Part shown: in pieces, positions 16,333-25,172 of the stretch | How the letters are laid out: the number at the start of each line of letters is the position of its first letter | Position numbering within the stretch: position 1 is the stretch's first letter | Assembly (NCBI GenBank): GCA_030425705.1 | Contig: JAUHZU010000002.1 | Location: forward strand, 496,001-560,000 | Origin: Phycisphaerae bacterium | GTDB taxonomy: Bacteria; Planctomycetota; Phycisphaerae; Phycisphaerales; Phycisphaeraceae | Direction of reading: 5' to 3' | Length of the DNA stretch: 64,000 nucleotides | Translations under genes and position numbers: made by a program | Notes under the pieces: generated by a model | What the model was told of the DNA's origin: nothing | The model's input: the letters and a program-made list of their open reading frames with translations, nothing else | Database searches by the model: none

Positions 16333-17397
16333 CTACTTCACAGTAGCCAGATACGCGGCGAGCAGGTCGCGGCAGGCGGTGATGTCGCCTTCGTGGATCA
16401 TTTCCGTGACGGTGTGGATGTAGCGGGTGGGGCAGGAGAGGGTGATGGCCTTGCACCCGCCGGCGTTGCGCTGGATCCCGCCGGTGTCGGTGCCGCCGGC
16501 CGCGAGGATGGAGCGCTGGTACTTGATCTTCTTCTGCTTGGCGGTCTTCTCGAAGGTCTCGACCAGGTCGTAGTCGCAGATGACCGAGCCGTCCATGACG
16601 GTGATCGCCGCGCCGTCGCCGAGCTTGGTGCAGCAGTCCTGGCTGGGCACGCCGGGGGTGTCGACTGCGAGGGTGACGTCGATGCCGATGCCGACGTCCG
16701 GCTTGATGGTGTAGGCCGAGGCGATCGCCCCGCGGAGGCCGACCTCTTCCTGGACGGTGAAGACGCAGTGGACCTCGCAGTCGTGGTGCTTGAGCTTGCG
16801 GCAGGCCTCGATGGCGATCCAGCAGGCGACGCGGTTGTCCATCGCCTGGCTGACCATGTGGTCGCCGATGTAGTAGACCGGGGCGTTGATCACGACCATG
16901 TCGCCGATCTTGGTCTTCTTGTTGACCTCTTCGACGGGGAGCCCGGTGTCGACGACGAACTCCCGGACGGTGGGGACCTTCTTGCGTTCCTCGGGCGTGG
17001 CGACGTGGACGGGCTTGCCGCCGGGGTTCATGATGCCGGTGAGGTCTTTCTTCGGGTCGTTGGGGTCGGGGCAGATGGTGACGGCCCGGGCGAAGAGGTT
17101 GCGGGTATCGAACCCGCCGACGGGGTTGAGGTAGAGGAAGCCCTTGTCGTCGATGTGGGAGACCAGGAAGCCGATCTGGTCCATGTGTGCGGCGAGCATG
17201 ACTTTCGTCGGGGTTTTCTTGGGCTTGCCGGTCTTGGGGCTGGGCTTCTTGACGGCGATGACCGAGCCGAGCGGGTCGACGGTGACGCTGTCGAAGATGC
17301 CCTTGATCTCGTTCATGATGAGCTTGCGGACGCGGTGCTCGCGCCCGGGCACGCCGGGGGTGGTGGTGAGTTTTTCGAGGAGTTTGAGGGTGGCCAA
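16333..17397 (-). CDS. M42 family metallopeptidase (glutamyl/leucyl aminopeptidase type)
   Basis: 354 residues from a TTG at 17397, chosen because GGAG lies 7 nt upstream and the coding pattern stops there; the longer frame upstream is Arg/Pro-rich noise. Family motifs are in order: HMDQIGFLVSHIDDKG (first zinc His-x-Asp), DNRVACW (bridging Asp), VQEEVGLRGA (Glu-Glu catalytic pair), DVTLAVDTPG and the late zinc His in YIHTVTEMIHEGD. M42 enzymes form large tetrahedral cytoplasmic aminopeptidases. A 55-residue segment around HVATPEERKKVPTVREFV corresponds to the lid domain. Convergent with parB across a paired-hairpin repeat. Confidence 0.88.
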   Translation of the reverse strand: MATLKLLEKLTTTPGVPGREHRVRKLIMNEIKGIFDSVTVDPLGSVIAVKKPSPKTGKPKKTPTKVMLAAHMDQIGFLVSHIDDKGFLYLNPVGGFDTRNLFARAVTICPDPNDPKKDLTGIMNPGGKPVHVATPEERKKVPTVREFVVDTGLPVEEVNKKTKIGDMVVINAPVYYIGDHMVSQAMDNRVACWIAIEACRKLKHHDCEVHCVFTVQEEVGLRGAIASAYTIKPDVGIGIDVTLAVDTPGVPSQDCCTKLGDGAAITVMDGSVICDYDLVETFEKTAKQKKIKYQRSILAAGGTDTGGIQRNAGGCKAITLSCPTRYIHTVTEMIHEGDITACRDLLAAYLATVK

Positions 17398-17486
17398 GGG
17401 TGCGCTCCGTGGGTGTGGATTGACTCGGGCGGTGATGATAGCGGGATCGGTGGGCGGTAAGGGGCCGGCGATGTGTCGCGTTGCGG

Positions 17487-17777
17487 CTAGCGGGTGTTGA
17501 CGTTTTCGATCGCCTGCGCGAGGTCTACATCGTTCTGTGTGATCTTGTCCCCGGCGTCGTGCGTGCACAGGTCGATCGTGACGTTGTTGTAGACGTTGCT
17601 CAGCTCGGGGTGGTGGTTGCGCTGCTCGGCCTCGAGCCCGATGCGGACGATGAAGGCAAGCGCTTCGCGGAAGTCGGCGAGCGGGTAGTGCTTGTGCAGC
17701 TTGTCGCCGACGCGCGACCAGCCGGGCAGCGTCGCGAGGGCGTCGGTGATCTCTGCGTCGTTAAGGGGGGTGGGCAT
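17487..17777 (-). CDS. phhB: 4a-hydroxytetrahydrobiopterin dehydratase
   Basis: 96 residues, the usual family length. The active-site block QRNHHPELSNVYNNVTIDL followed by CTHDAGDKITQND matches the pterin-4a-carbinolamine dehydratase signature with its catalytic His pair and the THD motif. It regenerates quinonoid dihydropterin after aromatic amino acid hydroxylation. No hydroxylase gene is adjacent, and the family also has moonlighting roles, so the physiological partner is open. GGAG lies 8 nt upstream of the ATG on the minus strand. Confidence 0.9.
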   Translation of the reverse strand: MPTPLNDAEITDALATLPGWSRVGDKLHKHYPLADFREALAFIVRIGLEAEQRNHHPELSNVYNNVTIDLCTHDAGDKITQNDVDLAQAIENVNTR

Positions 17778-17838
17778 GGGCGGTCTCCGGGGGCGTTAGA
17801 CTGGTGGGCCAGTGTATCGGAGCCAACAGGGGCAGACG

Positions 17839-18708
17839 ATGGCCAGGACGCTGCGGCTGGATGTGCACGACTGGGACCTCCATACGGCGGGGCCGCTGCT
17901 GGTGTTCATCCCCAGCGGCAGGACGCGCGGCCGACAATACCTGGTGACGCTCGTGGCCGCGGTGCTGGCGGGGCTCATCCTCTGGCAGTGGGGCGTCCCG
18001 CCGGGGAGCTACAAGGTGTCGCGTCAGCAGCGTGTGGTGCGTCAGCACGAGCGTGCGGTCGCCGAGGCGGAACAGCACCTGAAAGCGCTGCGGTCCGGCG
18101 GGTCGGTGGGGGAGCTGCACCGGTCGATGGTCGAGGGCGCGCGGTCACAACTGCGGATGCGGGAGGACGCGTTGCAGCGTGAGCAGGACCGGCTCGCGCA
18201 GACCCGCGCGACGCTGGGCCCGCTGGGCAACACGTTGTATGTCCTGGCGCTGGTCGTGCTCGCGATCGTCGGGCTGGGCTACCCGCAGCTCGCGCGGTTC
18301 GAGCGGCTGGTGATCCGTTATGACGATGGGGTGCTGCGCATCCGTCACCGGCTGCAGCCATGGGCGGCGCGTCGGCTGGATGCGGGCCGCTTCGTCGGGC
18401 TCGCGGCACATGCCCGCCGGCTGGTGACCTACGAGCACGAGATGCACTCGACCTCCGACCACGGCTGGGCCTGGAGCGTGCTGCTTGTGCCCGCGCCCGA
18501 TGACACCGGCGGCACGGTCGTCGAGCTGATCTGCGACCACGAGCACATGCTGTCGTCCCGGCCGAACGCCGAACCGCGCCGCGTCCGCGACACGCTGGCG
18601 TACTTCCAGGGCCATACCGGGCTGGCCCCGTCGCCCGCCGCGGTCACGGACGTCGCGGCGGTCGGGGCGTACGGCCGACGCACCTACCGCACCACCCGCC
18701 GGGGCTGA
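17839..18708 (+). CDS. Two-TM protein with periplasmic coiled coil, unknown function
   Basis: 289 residues from the ATG at 17839. TM1 lies at about 33-53 (QYLVTLVAAVLAGLILWQW). A charged coiled coil with regular heptads follows at about 60-125 (RVVRQHERAVAEAEQHLKAL, REDALQREQDRLAQTR), then TM2 at 131-149 (NTLYVLALVVLAIVGLGYP). The C-terminal 140 residues form a soluble, presumably cytoplasmic domain with beta-type sequence (LVIRYDDGVLRIRHRL). I do not recognise the family. It lies alone between phhB (divergent) and a convergent SPOR lipoprotein gene. Confidence 0.65.
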   Translation: MARTLRLDVHDWDLHTAGPLLVFIPSGRTRGRQYLVTLVAAVLAGLILWQWGVPPGSYKVSRQQRVVRQHERAVAEAEQHLKALRSGGSVGELHRSMVEGARSQLRMREDALQREQDRLAQTRATLGPLGNTLYVLALVVLAIVGLGYPQLARFERLVIRYDDGVLRIRHRLQPWAARRLDAGRFVGLAAHARRLVTYEHEMHSTSDHGWAWSVLLVPAPDDTGGTVVELICDHEHMLSSRPNAEPRRVRDTLAYFQGHTGLAPSPAAVTDVAAVGAYGRRTYRTTRRG

Positions 18709-18738
18709 GCCGCGTGGTGCCGTCGGTGGGTGTGCGGC

Positions 18739-19560
18739 TTACTGCGTGATGGGCTTGATGATGACGCCGGTCGCGCCGAGCTGGTCGCGGAATGTCGCGG
18801 CGGACTGGTAGCTGGTGAACGTGCCGACCTGGACGAGGGTGAGGTTGCGCCCGTTGCCGTCGGTCGACTCGACCAGACGGGGGAGCCCGATGCCTAGGCG
18901 GTTGGCGCGGTCGGCGACGCGCTGGGCGGCGGCGGTCGCGGTGTCGGGCTGGCTGTAGGCGCCGACCTGCAGCGTCCAGCCGGTCGTCGCGAGCTGCTCG
19001 CGGACCTGGGCCTCCATGCCCGGGTCGCTGGTGTGACGCAGCGCGTTGTAGAGCGTCGCGCGGGCCTGCGACCACTGGCCCATCTTCTGCTGTGCGACCC
19101 CGGCGTAGTAGAACGACTGAGCCTTGTTTTCGCCCTCCTGCTGCTCGGCCGCCCAGAGCAGAAGCTTCAGCGCCTCGTCGTACCGGCCCTGCTGCGAGTA
19201 CACCAGCCCGAGCTGCGCGCCCGCGTCGGCCGCGAGCGCGTCGTTGTCGCTGGTCAGCGCCTTGCGGAGCATCCAGTCGGCGTTGCGCGTGTCGCCCAGC
19301 GCGTGCGCGCTCAGGCCGGCGATGTACGCCGCCTCGAGGTGACGCGGGTTGAGGTAGTCGTCGGCGATCGGCTTGGCCGTCGCCCACGCGCTCGCGTAGT
19401 CGCCCAGGCGGTAGGCCTCGTACGCCGCGTCGACGGTCCCGGCCGGGGCGCGGTCGACGTAGGTGTCTTCCAGATACGTGTCCTTCAGCGTCGAGTCCGT
19501 GCAGCCCACGGCCGAGAGGAGCGTTGCGGGGACGAGCAGCAGGGGGGCGAGGTGTTTCAT
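18739..19560 (-). CDS. TPR and SPOR domain lipoprotein
   Basis: 273 residues. The signal peptide ends in LLSAVGC (predicted lipidated Cys). Residues about 40-180 are TPR-like repeats (AAYEAYRLGDYASAWATA, GLVYSQQGRYDEALKLLLW, AGVAQQKMGQWSQARATL). The C-terminal 80 residues form a SPOR domain (GWTLQVGAYSQPDTATAAAQ, then TLVQVGTFTSYQSAATFRDQ), which binds denuded glycan strands of peptidoglycan at division sites. A septal or envelope-maintenance role is likely, presumably at the inner or outer membrane periplasmic face. Confidence 0.8.
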   Translation of the reverse strand: MKHLAPLLLVPATLLSAVGCTDSTLKDTYLEDTYVDRAPAGTVDAAYEAYRLGDYASAWATAKPIADDYLNPRHLEAAYIAGLSAHALGDTRNADWMLRKALTSDNDALAADAGAQLGLVYSQQGRYDEALKLLLWAAEQQEGENKAQSFYYAGVAQQKMGQWSQARATLYNALRHTSDPGMEAQVREQLATTGWTLQVGAYSQPDTATAAAQRVADRANRLGIGLPRLVESTDGNGRNLTLVQVGTFTSYQSAATFRDQLGATGVIIKPITQ

Positions 19561-19713
19561 GGTGCGGCGGCGCGTGTGGGGAGGGGCGGGCAGGTCGGTG
19601 TCCGATATTCTAACGTCCGATCACGGTACCCTATACGCCGCAAGAACACACACGACCAGGCCTGCGCTTGAAGATCGCGCTTTGCGGAGACCCGGCACCC
19701 GAGACCCGTCCCC

Positions 19714-21204
19714 ATGGCTCTGCTCCGTCCCATCCTGAAACAGGCCCTGTGCCACCCCAAGCGGACGGCCGTCGTCGACGATCAGGGCACCTCCCCCTAC
19801 GTCAAGCTCCTGGGCGGCACGTTCCACCTCGCCAAACTCATCCGCAAGACCACCGATCGGCCCAACGTCGGCATCATGCTCCCCACCTCCGGGGCGTTCC
19901 CCATGGCCTTGCTCGGCTGCTGGCAGGCCGGCCGTGTCGCCGTCCCCCTTAACTACCTCCTCGCCAACGACGACCTCCGCTACGTCATCGAGGACGCACA
20001 GATCGACACCATCTTCACCGTCGGCAAGCTGCTGGACTTCATCGGCGGCGAAGCGGCGATCCCCGACGGCGTCAACCTCATCAAGCTCGAAGAGCAGTCC
20101 TTCAAGGGCGTCCCCCCCGTGCGCTGGCCCGCCAACCCGCGCGACGACGAGCTCGCCATGCTGCTCTACACCTCCGGCACGTCCGGCCAGCCCAAGGGCG
20201 TCATGCTCTCGCACGGCAACCTGCACACCAACGTCCTGGGCGCGAAAGAACACGCCCGGCTCACCTCCGCCGACACGTTCCTCGGCGTGCTCCCGCAGTT
20301 CCACGCCTTCGGCGTGACCGCGCTGACGCTCCTGCCCATGTACATGGGGTCCAAGGTTGTCTACACCGCTCGCTTCGTCCCGCGACGCATGGTCGAGCTG
20401 ATGCGCGAGCACCGGCCGGAGATCTTCATCGCCGTGCCCTCCATGTATAGCGCGCTGCTGGGTGTAAAGAGCGCGACGCCCGAGGACTTCGCGTCGCTGA
20501 ACTACACGGTCAGCGGGGCCGAGCCCCTGCCACAGGCGACCTACGACGCGTACCGCGACCGGTTTGATGTGCAGCTCCTGGAGGGCTACGGGCTCACCGA
20601 GACGGCACCGGTGAGCAACTGGTCCACGCCGTTCGAGAACCGCGAGCACGCCGTGGGCAAGCCCCTGCCGGGCGTGCGCATCTTCATCGTGGATGAGCAG
20701 AACAACCTGCTCGGCCCGGACGCCGAAGGCGAGATCCTCATCGCCGGGCCCAACGTGATGCAGGGCTACTGGCACCTGCCGGAGAAAACCGAGGAGGTGA
20801 TGCACTACCTCGAACTGCCTGGCGAAGACCAGCCGCTGCGCACCTTCCGCACCGGCGACATCGGCAAGCAGGACGCCGACGGCTTCCTCTACATCACCGG
20901 CCGAAAGAAAGAGATGCTCATCATCGGCGGGGAGAACGTCTTCCCCCGCGAGATCGAGGAGGCCCTCAACCAGCACCCGTCCGTCAAGGCGTCGGCCGTG
21001 ATCGGCAAGCAAGACGATATGCGTGGCGAGGTGCCGATCGCCTTCGTCGAGCTCGAAGAGGGCGCGGACTTCGACGAAAAGGCCCTCCGTCAACACTGCC
21101 GCGACGCGCTGCCGCAGTACAAGGTCCCCAAAGAGATCCGCCACCTCGAAGCGCTCCCCCGCAACCCCACCGGCAAGATCCTCCGCCGCGAGCTGAAGGC
21201 GTAG
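19714..21204 (+). CDS. Acyl-CoA synthetase / AMP-dependent ligase
   Basis: 496 residues. The ATP-binding P-loop LYTSGTSGQPKGVMLSHGNL lies at about 151-170. Further adenylate-forming motifs follow: EGYGLTETAPVSNWS, the hinge TGDIGKQDADGFLYITGRKK and the C-terminal catalytic Lys in PRNPTGKILRREL. The order and length fit fatty-acid CoA ligases, which activate acids as acyl-AMP and transfer them to CoA. Substrate chain length cannot be read from sequence. A shorter out-of-frame ORF at 19668 is a shadow. Confidence 0.88.
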   Translation: MALLRPILKQALCHPKRTAVVDDQGTSPYVKLLGGTFHLAKLIRKTTDRPNVGIMLPTSGAFPMALLGCWQAGRVAVPLNYLLANDDLRYVIEDAQIDTIFTVGKLLDFIGGEAAIPDGVNLIKLEEQSFKGVPPVRWPANPRDDELAMLLYTSGTSGQPKGVMLSHGNLHTNVLGAKEHARLTSADTFLGVLPQFHAFGVTALTLLPMYMGSKVVYTARFVPRRMVELMREHRPEIFIAVPSMYSALLGVKSATPEDFASLNYTVSGAEPLPQATYDAYRDRFDVQLLEGYGLTETAPVSNWSTPFENREHAVGKPLPGVRIFIVDEQNNLLGPDAEGEILIAGPNVMQGYWHLPEKTEEVMHYLELPGEDQPLRTFRTGDIGKQDADGFLYITGRKKEMLIIGGENVFPREIEEALNQHPSVKASAVIGKQDDMRGEVPIAFVELEEGADFDEKALRQHCRDALPQYKVPKEIRHLEALPRNPTGKILRRELKA

Positions 21205-21225
21205 GGAGCTTCGTTCGGCGAGCGA

Positions 21226-21537
21226 TCAGAAGTCGATCTCGCCGCGGTCACGCATGGCTTGGAGCCGGCGTTCATGGCGTGCCCGCGGACCGATCTCCAT
21301 CAGCTTGGCGAACGCGTACATCACCAGCCCGAACCACGACACGCCCGACAATACAAACCCGGCGATCAGGACGATCCCCGCGATGTTCCGCCGCTGCTGC
21401 GCCCGGACCGGACCAGGTGCAGCCAGGTCAACGCCCACAAGGACCATGATCTCGGCGATCGCGAAACACAGCGCCAGGGGCAGTGTCGCAAGCAACACAC
21501 CCACCGCCAGCCGGACCGCGAGTCGCTTGAAGGTCAT
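21226..21537 (-). CDS. Small two-TM membrane protein
   Basis: 103 residues with two hydrophobic segments, about 9-32 (LAVGVLLATLPLALCFAIAEIMVL) and 48-72 (NIAGIVLIAGFVLSGVSWFG), and a basic C-terminus (RARHERRLQAMRDRG). No family recognised. It begins 6 bp after the stop of the downstream-oriented aroG on the same strand, so it is probably co-transcribed with it. Confidence 0.6.
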   Translation of the reverse strand: MTFKRLAVRLAVGVLLATLPLALCFAIAEIMVLVGVDLAAPGPVRAQQRRNIAGIVLIAGFVLSGVSWFGLVMYAFAKLMEIGPRARHERRLQAMRDRGEIDF

Positions 21538-21543
21538 CCGGGC

Positions 21544-22653
21544 CTACCCCAGCCGTGCATACCCTTCGCGGAGCACCTGCTCCGTCTTTTCCCACCCCAG
21601 GCACGCGTCGGTGACCGACACACCGGGCCGCAGTTGAGCGCGGACGTTGTCGCCGGGCTTCACGCCGGCCGGGAGCTTCTGGTTACCTTCTTCGAGGTTT
21701 GACTCGATCATCGCGCTGGTGATGAACGGCCGGGTGCTTGCCGCGCCCGCCGCCTTCGCCCCGGCCGCGCGGGCGACACGCTGGTCGATCAGCGACTTGA
21801 ACACCACCTCTTGCCGTTCGTGCTTCTTTTCCGAGTTGGCGTGCGAGCAGTCGATCATGACACCCGGGTTCAGCCCGGCATCCGAGAGTCGGCGGGCGGC
21901 GTCGGCGACGAACTGCGGGTGGTAGTTGGGCTGGCCGGCCCCGCCGCGCAGGATGGCGTGGCCCAGCGGGTTGCCCTTGGTCGCGACGACGCAGGTCCGG
22001 CCGACATCGTCGATGCCCAGGAAGTGGTGGGGCGACCGGGCGGAGAGCATCGCGTCGATCGCGGTCTGCAGGTTCCCATCTGTCCCGTTCTTGTAGCCCA
22101 CGGGCATCGATAAGCCGCTGGCCATCTGGCGGTGGGTCTGGCTCTCGGTCGTGCGGGCGCCGATCGCGGCCCAGGCGACGAGGTCGGCCAGGTACTGCGG
22201 GGTGATGGGCTCGAGGAACTCGGTGCCCGCGGGCATGCCCAGCGCGTTGACGTCGATCAAGAGCTGCCGGGCCAGCCGGATGCCGCGGTCCATATCGAAC
22301 GTGCCGTCGAGGTGGGGGTCGTTGATGAGCCCCTTCCAGCCGAGGGTGGTGCGCGGCTTCTCGAAGTAGACACGCATGACGATGCACAGCCGGTCGCCCA
22401 GCTCGCCGCGGAGGGCGTTGAGCCGGCGGGCGTAGTCCATGGCCGCGTCCGGGTCGTGGATGGAGCAGGGCCCGACAACGACGAGCAGCCGGTGGTCCTC
22501 GCCGGTAAGGACACGCTCGACCTCGCGGCGGGCGTCGACCACGGTCTGGCGGGCGGCGTCGGGCACGGGCATCTGCTCGGCGAGCTCGGCGGGGCCGATC
22601 AGGGGCGTCAGCGACGCGACGTTGAGGTTGTGGGTCTGGGTCGGTTCAGGCAC
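21544..22653 (-). CDS. aroG: 3-deoxy-7-phosphoheptulonate synthase (class I, AroF/G/H type)
   Basis: 369 residues from a GTG at 22653; the open frame extends upstream through a terminator hairpin, so the GTG before [18 protein letters not shown] is the sensible start. Hallmarks: [71 protein letters not shown] and [11 protein letters not shown]. It condenses phosphoenolpyruvate with erythrose 4-phosphate at the entry of the shikimate pathway. The N-terminal extension typical of feedback-regulated AroFGH is present. Confidence 0.93.
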   Translation of the reverse strand: MPEPTQTHNLNVASLTPLIGPAELAEQMPVPDAARQTVVDARREVERVLTGEDHRLLVVVGPCSIHDPDAAMDYARRLNALRGELGDRLCIVMRVYFEKPRTTLGWKGLINDPHLDGTFDMDRGIRLARQLLIDVNALGMPAGTEFLEPITPQYLADLVAWAAIGARTTESQTHRQMASGLSMPVGYKNGTDGNLQTAIDAMLSARSPHHFLGIDDVGRTCVVATKGNPLGHAILRGGAGQPNYHPQFVADAARRLSDAGLNPGVMIDCSHANSEKKHERQEVVFKSLIDQRVARAAGAKAAGAASTRPFITSAMIESNLEEGNQKLPAGVKPGDNVRAQLRPGVSVTDACLGWEKTEQVLREGYARLG

Positions 22654-22716
22654 GGGGGTTCCAAACAACAGGGGCACACAAAGAAGTGGGGTAGTGTAGC
22701 CCACCCGGGGGGTGCG

Positions 22717-22749
22717 AAAAAAAGCAGGCCCGGACGGTCCGGGCCTGCT
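22717..22749 (-). terminator. Strong intrinsic terminator of the pseudopilin gene
   Basis: AGCAGGCCCGGAC (22723-22735) pairs perfectly with GTCCGGGCCTGCT (22737-22749). Seven A residues at 22717-22723 become the U tract on the minus strand. Confidence 0.85.
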
Positions 22750-22782
22750 GCCAGTTGGCATGGTCGCTTTATGTCGCGATCG

Positions 22783-23697
22783 CTACTCGTTCAGGCCGAA
22801 CGGACGAGGATTGATATAGAGCGACCATTCCTCGCTGCCACGGATGGAGAAGACTGCGCCGACCACAGGGTTCGGGTTGCCCGGGACGTTCCCGCGGTCC
22901 AGCGATCGGTCGTCCTGTGACACGGTCCCGGACGCACCGTCCATGAAGACGACGTTGTGTTTGCCGAACTCGCCGTGGAACCCGGGGGTCGGGGTATCGA
23001 GGTAGACATACGCGTCAACGAACGGCATTTCACCGGCCATGACGACGCCGCTGCCGCCGTTGTCCATGAGTGCACGTGAACGGCTGCGCGAGGCATCTTC
23101 CACATTCGAGATCGCGGTCGGCAGGAAGATCCGGGGATCAAGGAACGAGTCGATCCCGGATTCCCCGTAGCTCGAACCCTGCAACTCATAGGACGAGTAG
23201 GCATTGTTGGCGGCGTCTTCGTAGCCGGATGGCCCCCAGATCTCGTTGTAGCCGGCACCGGCACCGTTGACGTCCGCCGGGCACAGGAAGGGCTCGACTT
23301 CCTGTCGGTTGGTGGGTGAGTTATCGGGTCTGGGCTTCTGGCCGAGGACGTATTCGTTGAGTGGGCGTTCCTCGATCGGGGTGCCCTCGAAGAAGCCGTT
23401 GAGCAGCGGGGCCGCGGACTTGCCGCCAATCGCGTGCGATGGCTGCCAGACAATACCACCCAGCGAGCCGAACCAGTTGGCCAGAGGCATCTCTTCGAAG
23501 TCGGCGTAGTACGAGTGGGTGGTCTGCCCGATACCGCGCGTATTCGAGAGGCACTGCGCGTTCCGTGCCGTCGCTCGGGCCTTGCTCAGCGCCGGCAACA
23601 GGATGCCGATCAGCAGCGCGATGATCGAGATCACCACGAGCAGTTCGATCAGGGTGAAGCCCAAGGGGGCACGGTGTTTCGTACGGTATTGCTTCAT
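22783..23697 (-). CDS. Type II secretion/pilin-like pseudopilin (cassette A)
   Basis: 304 residues. The N-terminus is a class III prepilin signal: basic leader, cleavage between Gly13 and Phe14 in [20 protein letters not shown], with Glu at +5. The conserved planctomycete continuation [19 protein letters not shown] follows. The C-terminal region has [17 protein letters not shown], the H-x-DG type signature of the large planctomycete pseudopilin family. Residues [20 protein letters not shown] and a following Cys align with the partner copy at 25173-25967. It probably forms part of a pseudopilus or is exported through it. Confidence 0.85.
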   Translation of the reverse strand: MKQYRTKHRAPLGFTLIELLVVISIIALLIGILLPALSKARATARNAQCLSNTRGIGQTTHSYYADFEEMPLANWFGSLGGIVWQPSHAIGGKSAAPLLNGFFEGTPIEERPLNEYVLGQKPRPDNSPTNRQEVEPFLCPADVNGAGAGYNEIWGPSGYEDAANNAYSSYELQGSSYGESGIDSFLDPRIFLPTAISNVEDASRSRSRALMDNGGSGVVMAGEMPFVDAYVYLDTPTPGFHGEFGKHNVVFMDGASGTVSQDDRSLDRGNVPGNPNPVVGAVFSIRGSEEWSLYINPRPFGLNE

Positions 23698-23757
23698 GAT
23701 ATACCTCTGATGAAGAATAGATAAGCAGTGTAGGAAGCAAGGGCTGGGGCCGGGGCC

Positions 23758-24153
23758 TTACCTCGGCCCACCGCGTTGCGGTTCGGTGGCGTTTTCGCTC
23801 AGGTCCCAGGCCTCCGAGACGGCGATCTCCTCGCCAGACTCACGGTCGAGTTTGAAGCAGGACATGCGGTTGCACTCGGGGCAACGAACCCGCGCAGGGC
23901 AGCCCGAGTCCCGGTCGTTCATGATGGCGTTGCCCTCGGACCGCCAGGTATAGAAGTCGGCGTTGGACACGTTGACTTTGCCGTCGTCGTAGTGGCAGTA
24001 GTACGTGTTTTCGGTGTCACCGATCGACGAGTCGCCACCGCTCACCTTGATCCAGATGAAAACCCCCGCGCCGAGGAGCCCGACGACCAGCAGCGCGATG
24101 ATCAGTCGCGGGTCCACGACTTCTTGTTCTTTCAGGGAGTTCATCAGGCCCAT
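23758..24153 (-). CDS. Zinc-ribbon single-TM protein (cassette A partner)
   Basis: 131 residues. A short cytoplasmic N-terminus (LKEQEVVDPRLI) leads to one TM helix at about 18-36 (IIALLVVGLLGAGVFIWI). A soluble domain follows with YYCHYDDGKVNVS and CPECNRMSCF. The Cys/His residues (C-H near 52, CPEC near 93, then MSC) suggest a metal-binding ribbon. It lies 60 bp upstream of the pseudopilin on the same strand and is a clear paralogue of the gene at 24689-25120, sharing EQE..D.RL, YYCH.D and CP.CNRMSCF. Function unknown. Confidence 0.75.
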   Translation of the reverse strand: MGLMNSLKEQEVVDPRLIIALLVVGLLGAGVFIWIKVSGGDSSIGDTENTYYCHYDDGKVNVSNADFYTWRSEGNAIMNDRDSGCPARVRCPECNRMSCFKLDRESGEEIAVSEAWDLSENATEPQRGGPR

Positions 24154-24688
24154 GTTGGTGATTCCGGGAAAGTGAGTCGGGAGAATTGACGCCGGATGCG
24201 TCGGGCTGATACATCCATTCCCCCAGTTTTGCCTGAGATGGCTAAGGGTCTACCGCATTGAGGAATGTCCTGTCATCCTAGCAGGGGCTCAGAGACCGGG
24301 CAATGAAGTTGGCCGATCTTAACACTGGTGTTTCTACCATGGATCAAGCAACTCAATCACGCGATGGCACTGTAGGGGCTTGAGCGGGTGGTTCTGCTCC
24401 AGACATGACCGCCCGATCATTTGCGGGACGGCTATACGCCTGTCAGGGGCAACGGGTTCTCGCCCGAGATGGGCCGAAGTGAGTATCAAGAGGCGTTTTT
24501 GCCTGATTTAGCCCGTAGACAGTCTCTGTGACGACAAGACTACTCATAAAGTGTTACATAATAACGACTAAAATCACACCTATTTCTATTAAAAAAAATG
24601 AACTTAGGCCTATTCTTCTGGACCTCTAGGGATAGTCCTAGTATGATTTGTTGTAGATCTCATACCCAGCTCAACGGATGCTAACTGA
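24154..24688. other. 535-bp AT-rich divergent intergenic region
   Basis: This separates the two divergent cassettes. The stretch around 24535-24660 is strikingly AT-rich for this genome, including an A8 run near 24591-24598, while 24360-24480 has average composition. I find no convincing ORF on either strand and no perfect SD/ATG pair. A small hairpin AGGC-GTTTTT-GCCT lies near 24491-24504. Candidate -10-like boxes (TAGTAT near 24640, TACATAAT near 24556) are present without clear -35 elements. It probably holds divergent promoters and their control sites. Confidence 0.4.
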
Positions 24689-25120
24689 ATGGCCTCAATC
24701 GGCGAACTCTGGGAAAAGTTTCGGGAGCAGGAGGCGATCGATTTCCGGCTGGTCCTCGCCCTTCCTGTGATCCTTATCGTGGGCATCGTCGTGGTCGTGA
24801 TGCTCAACAGCGACAGCAAGGGCATCAGCAGCGACCGCACCGCGCCGGCCCTCGGTGAGCACGCCTACTACTGCCACTTCGACCAGACGCAGGTCAACGC
24901 GACCGGCGAGCGGCTCTGGGAACTGGACGCGCGCGGCGATGCCATCGTCGGGCGGGATACCGGCATCCCCTCACGCATCCGCTGCCCCAAGTGCAACCGC
25001 ATGTCCTGCTTTCGCCACGGGCCCGACGGCCAACCCATCGAGGTCAGCGAGGACTGGGACCTGAGCGAAGAAGCCACTTATCAGGGCCGACAGGGCGGCG
25101 GAACCGACCGAAACCGGTAA
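24689..25120 (+). CDS. Zinc-ribbon single-TM protein (cassette B partner)
   Basis: 143 residues. N-terminal [15 protein letters not shown] precedes one TM helix at about 22-42 ([17 protein letters not shown]). The extracytoplasmic or cytoplasmic domain carries [15 protein letters not shown] and [16 protein letters not shown], then [13 protein letters not shown]. The same landmarks occur in the 23758-24153 protein ([11 protein letters not shown] versus AVSEAWDLSEN), so the two are diverged duplicates. It lies 52 bp upstream of the cassette B pseudopilin. Function unknown; the tight pairing in both copies suggests an accessory role for the pseudopilin. Confidence 0.75.
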   Translation: MASIGELWEKFREQEAIDFRLVLALPVILIVGIVVVVMLNSDSKGISSDRTAPALGEHAYYCHFDQTQVNATGERLWELDARGDAIVGRDTGIPSRIRCPKCNRMSCFRHGPDGQPIEVSEDWDLSEEATYQGRQGGGTDRNR

Positions 25121-25172
25121 CGCCCATCAGCCACCGTCATTTTCATTTTTCATCCCCGAAACGGAGCCACTC

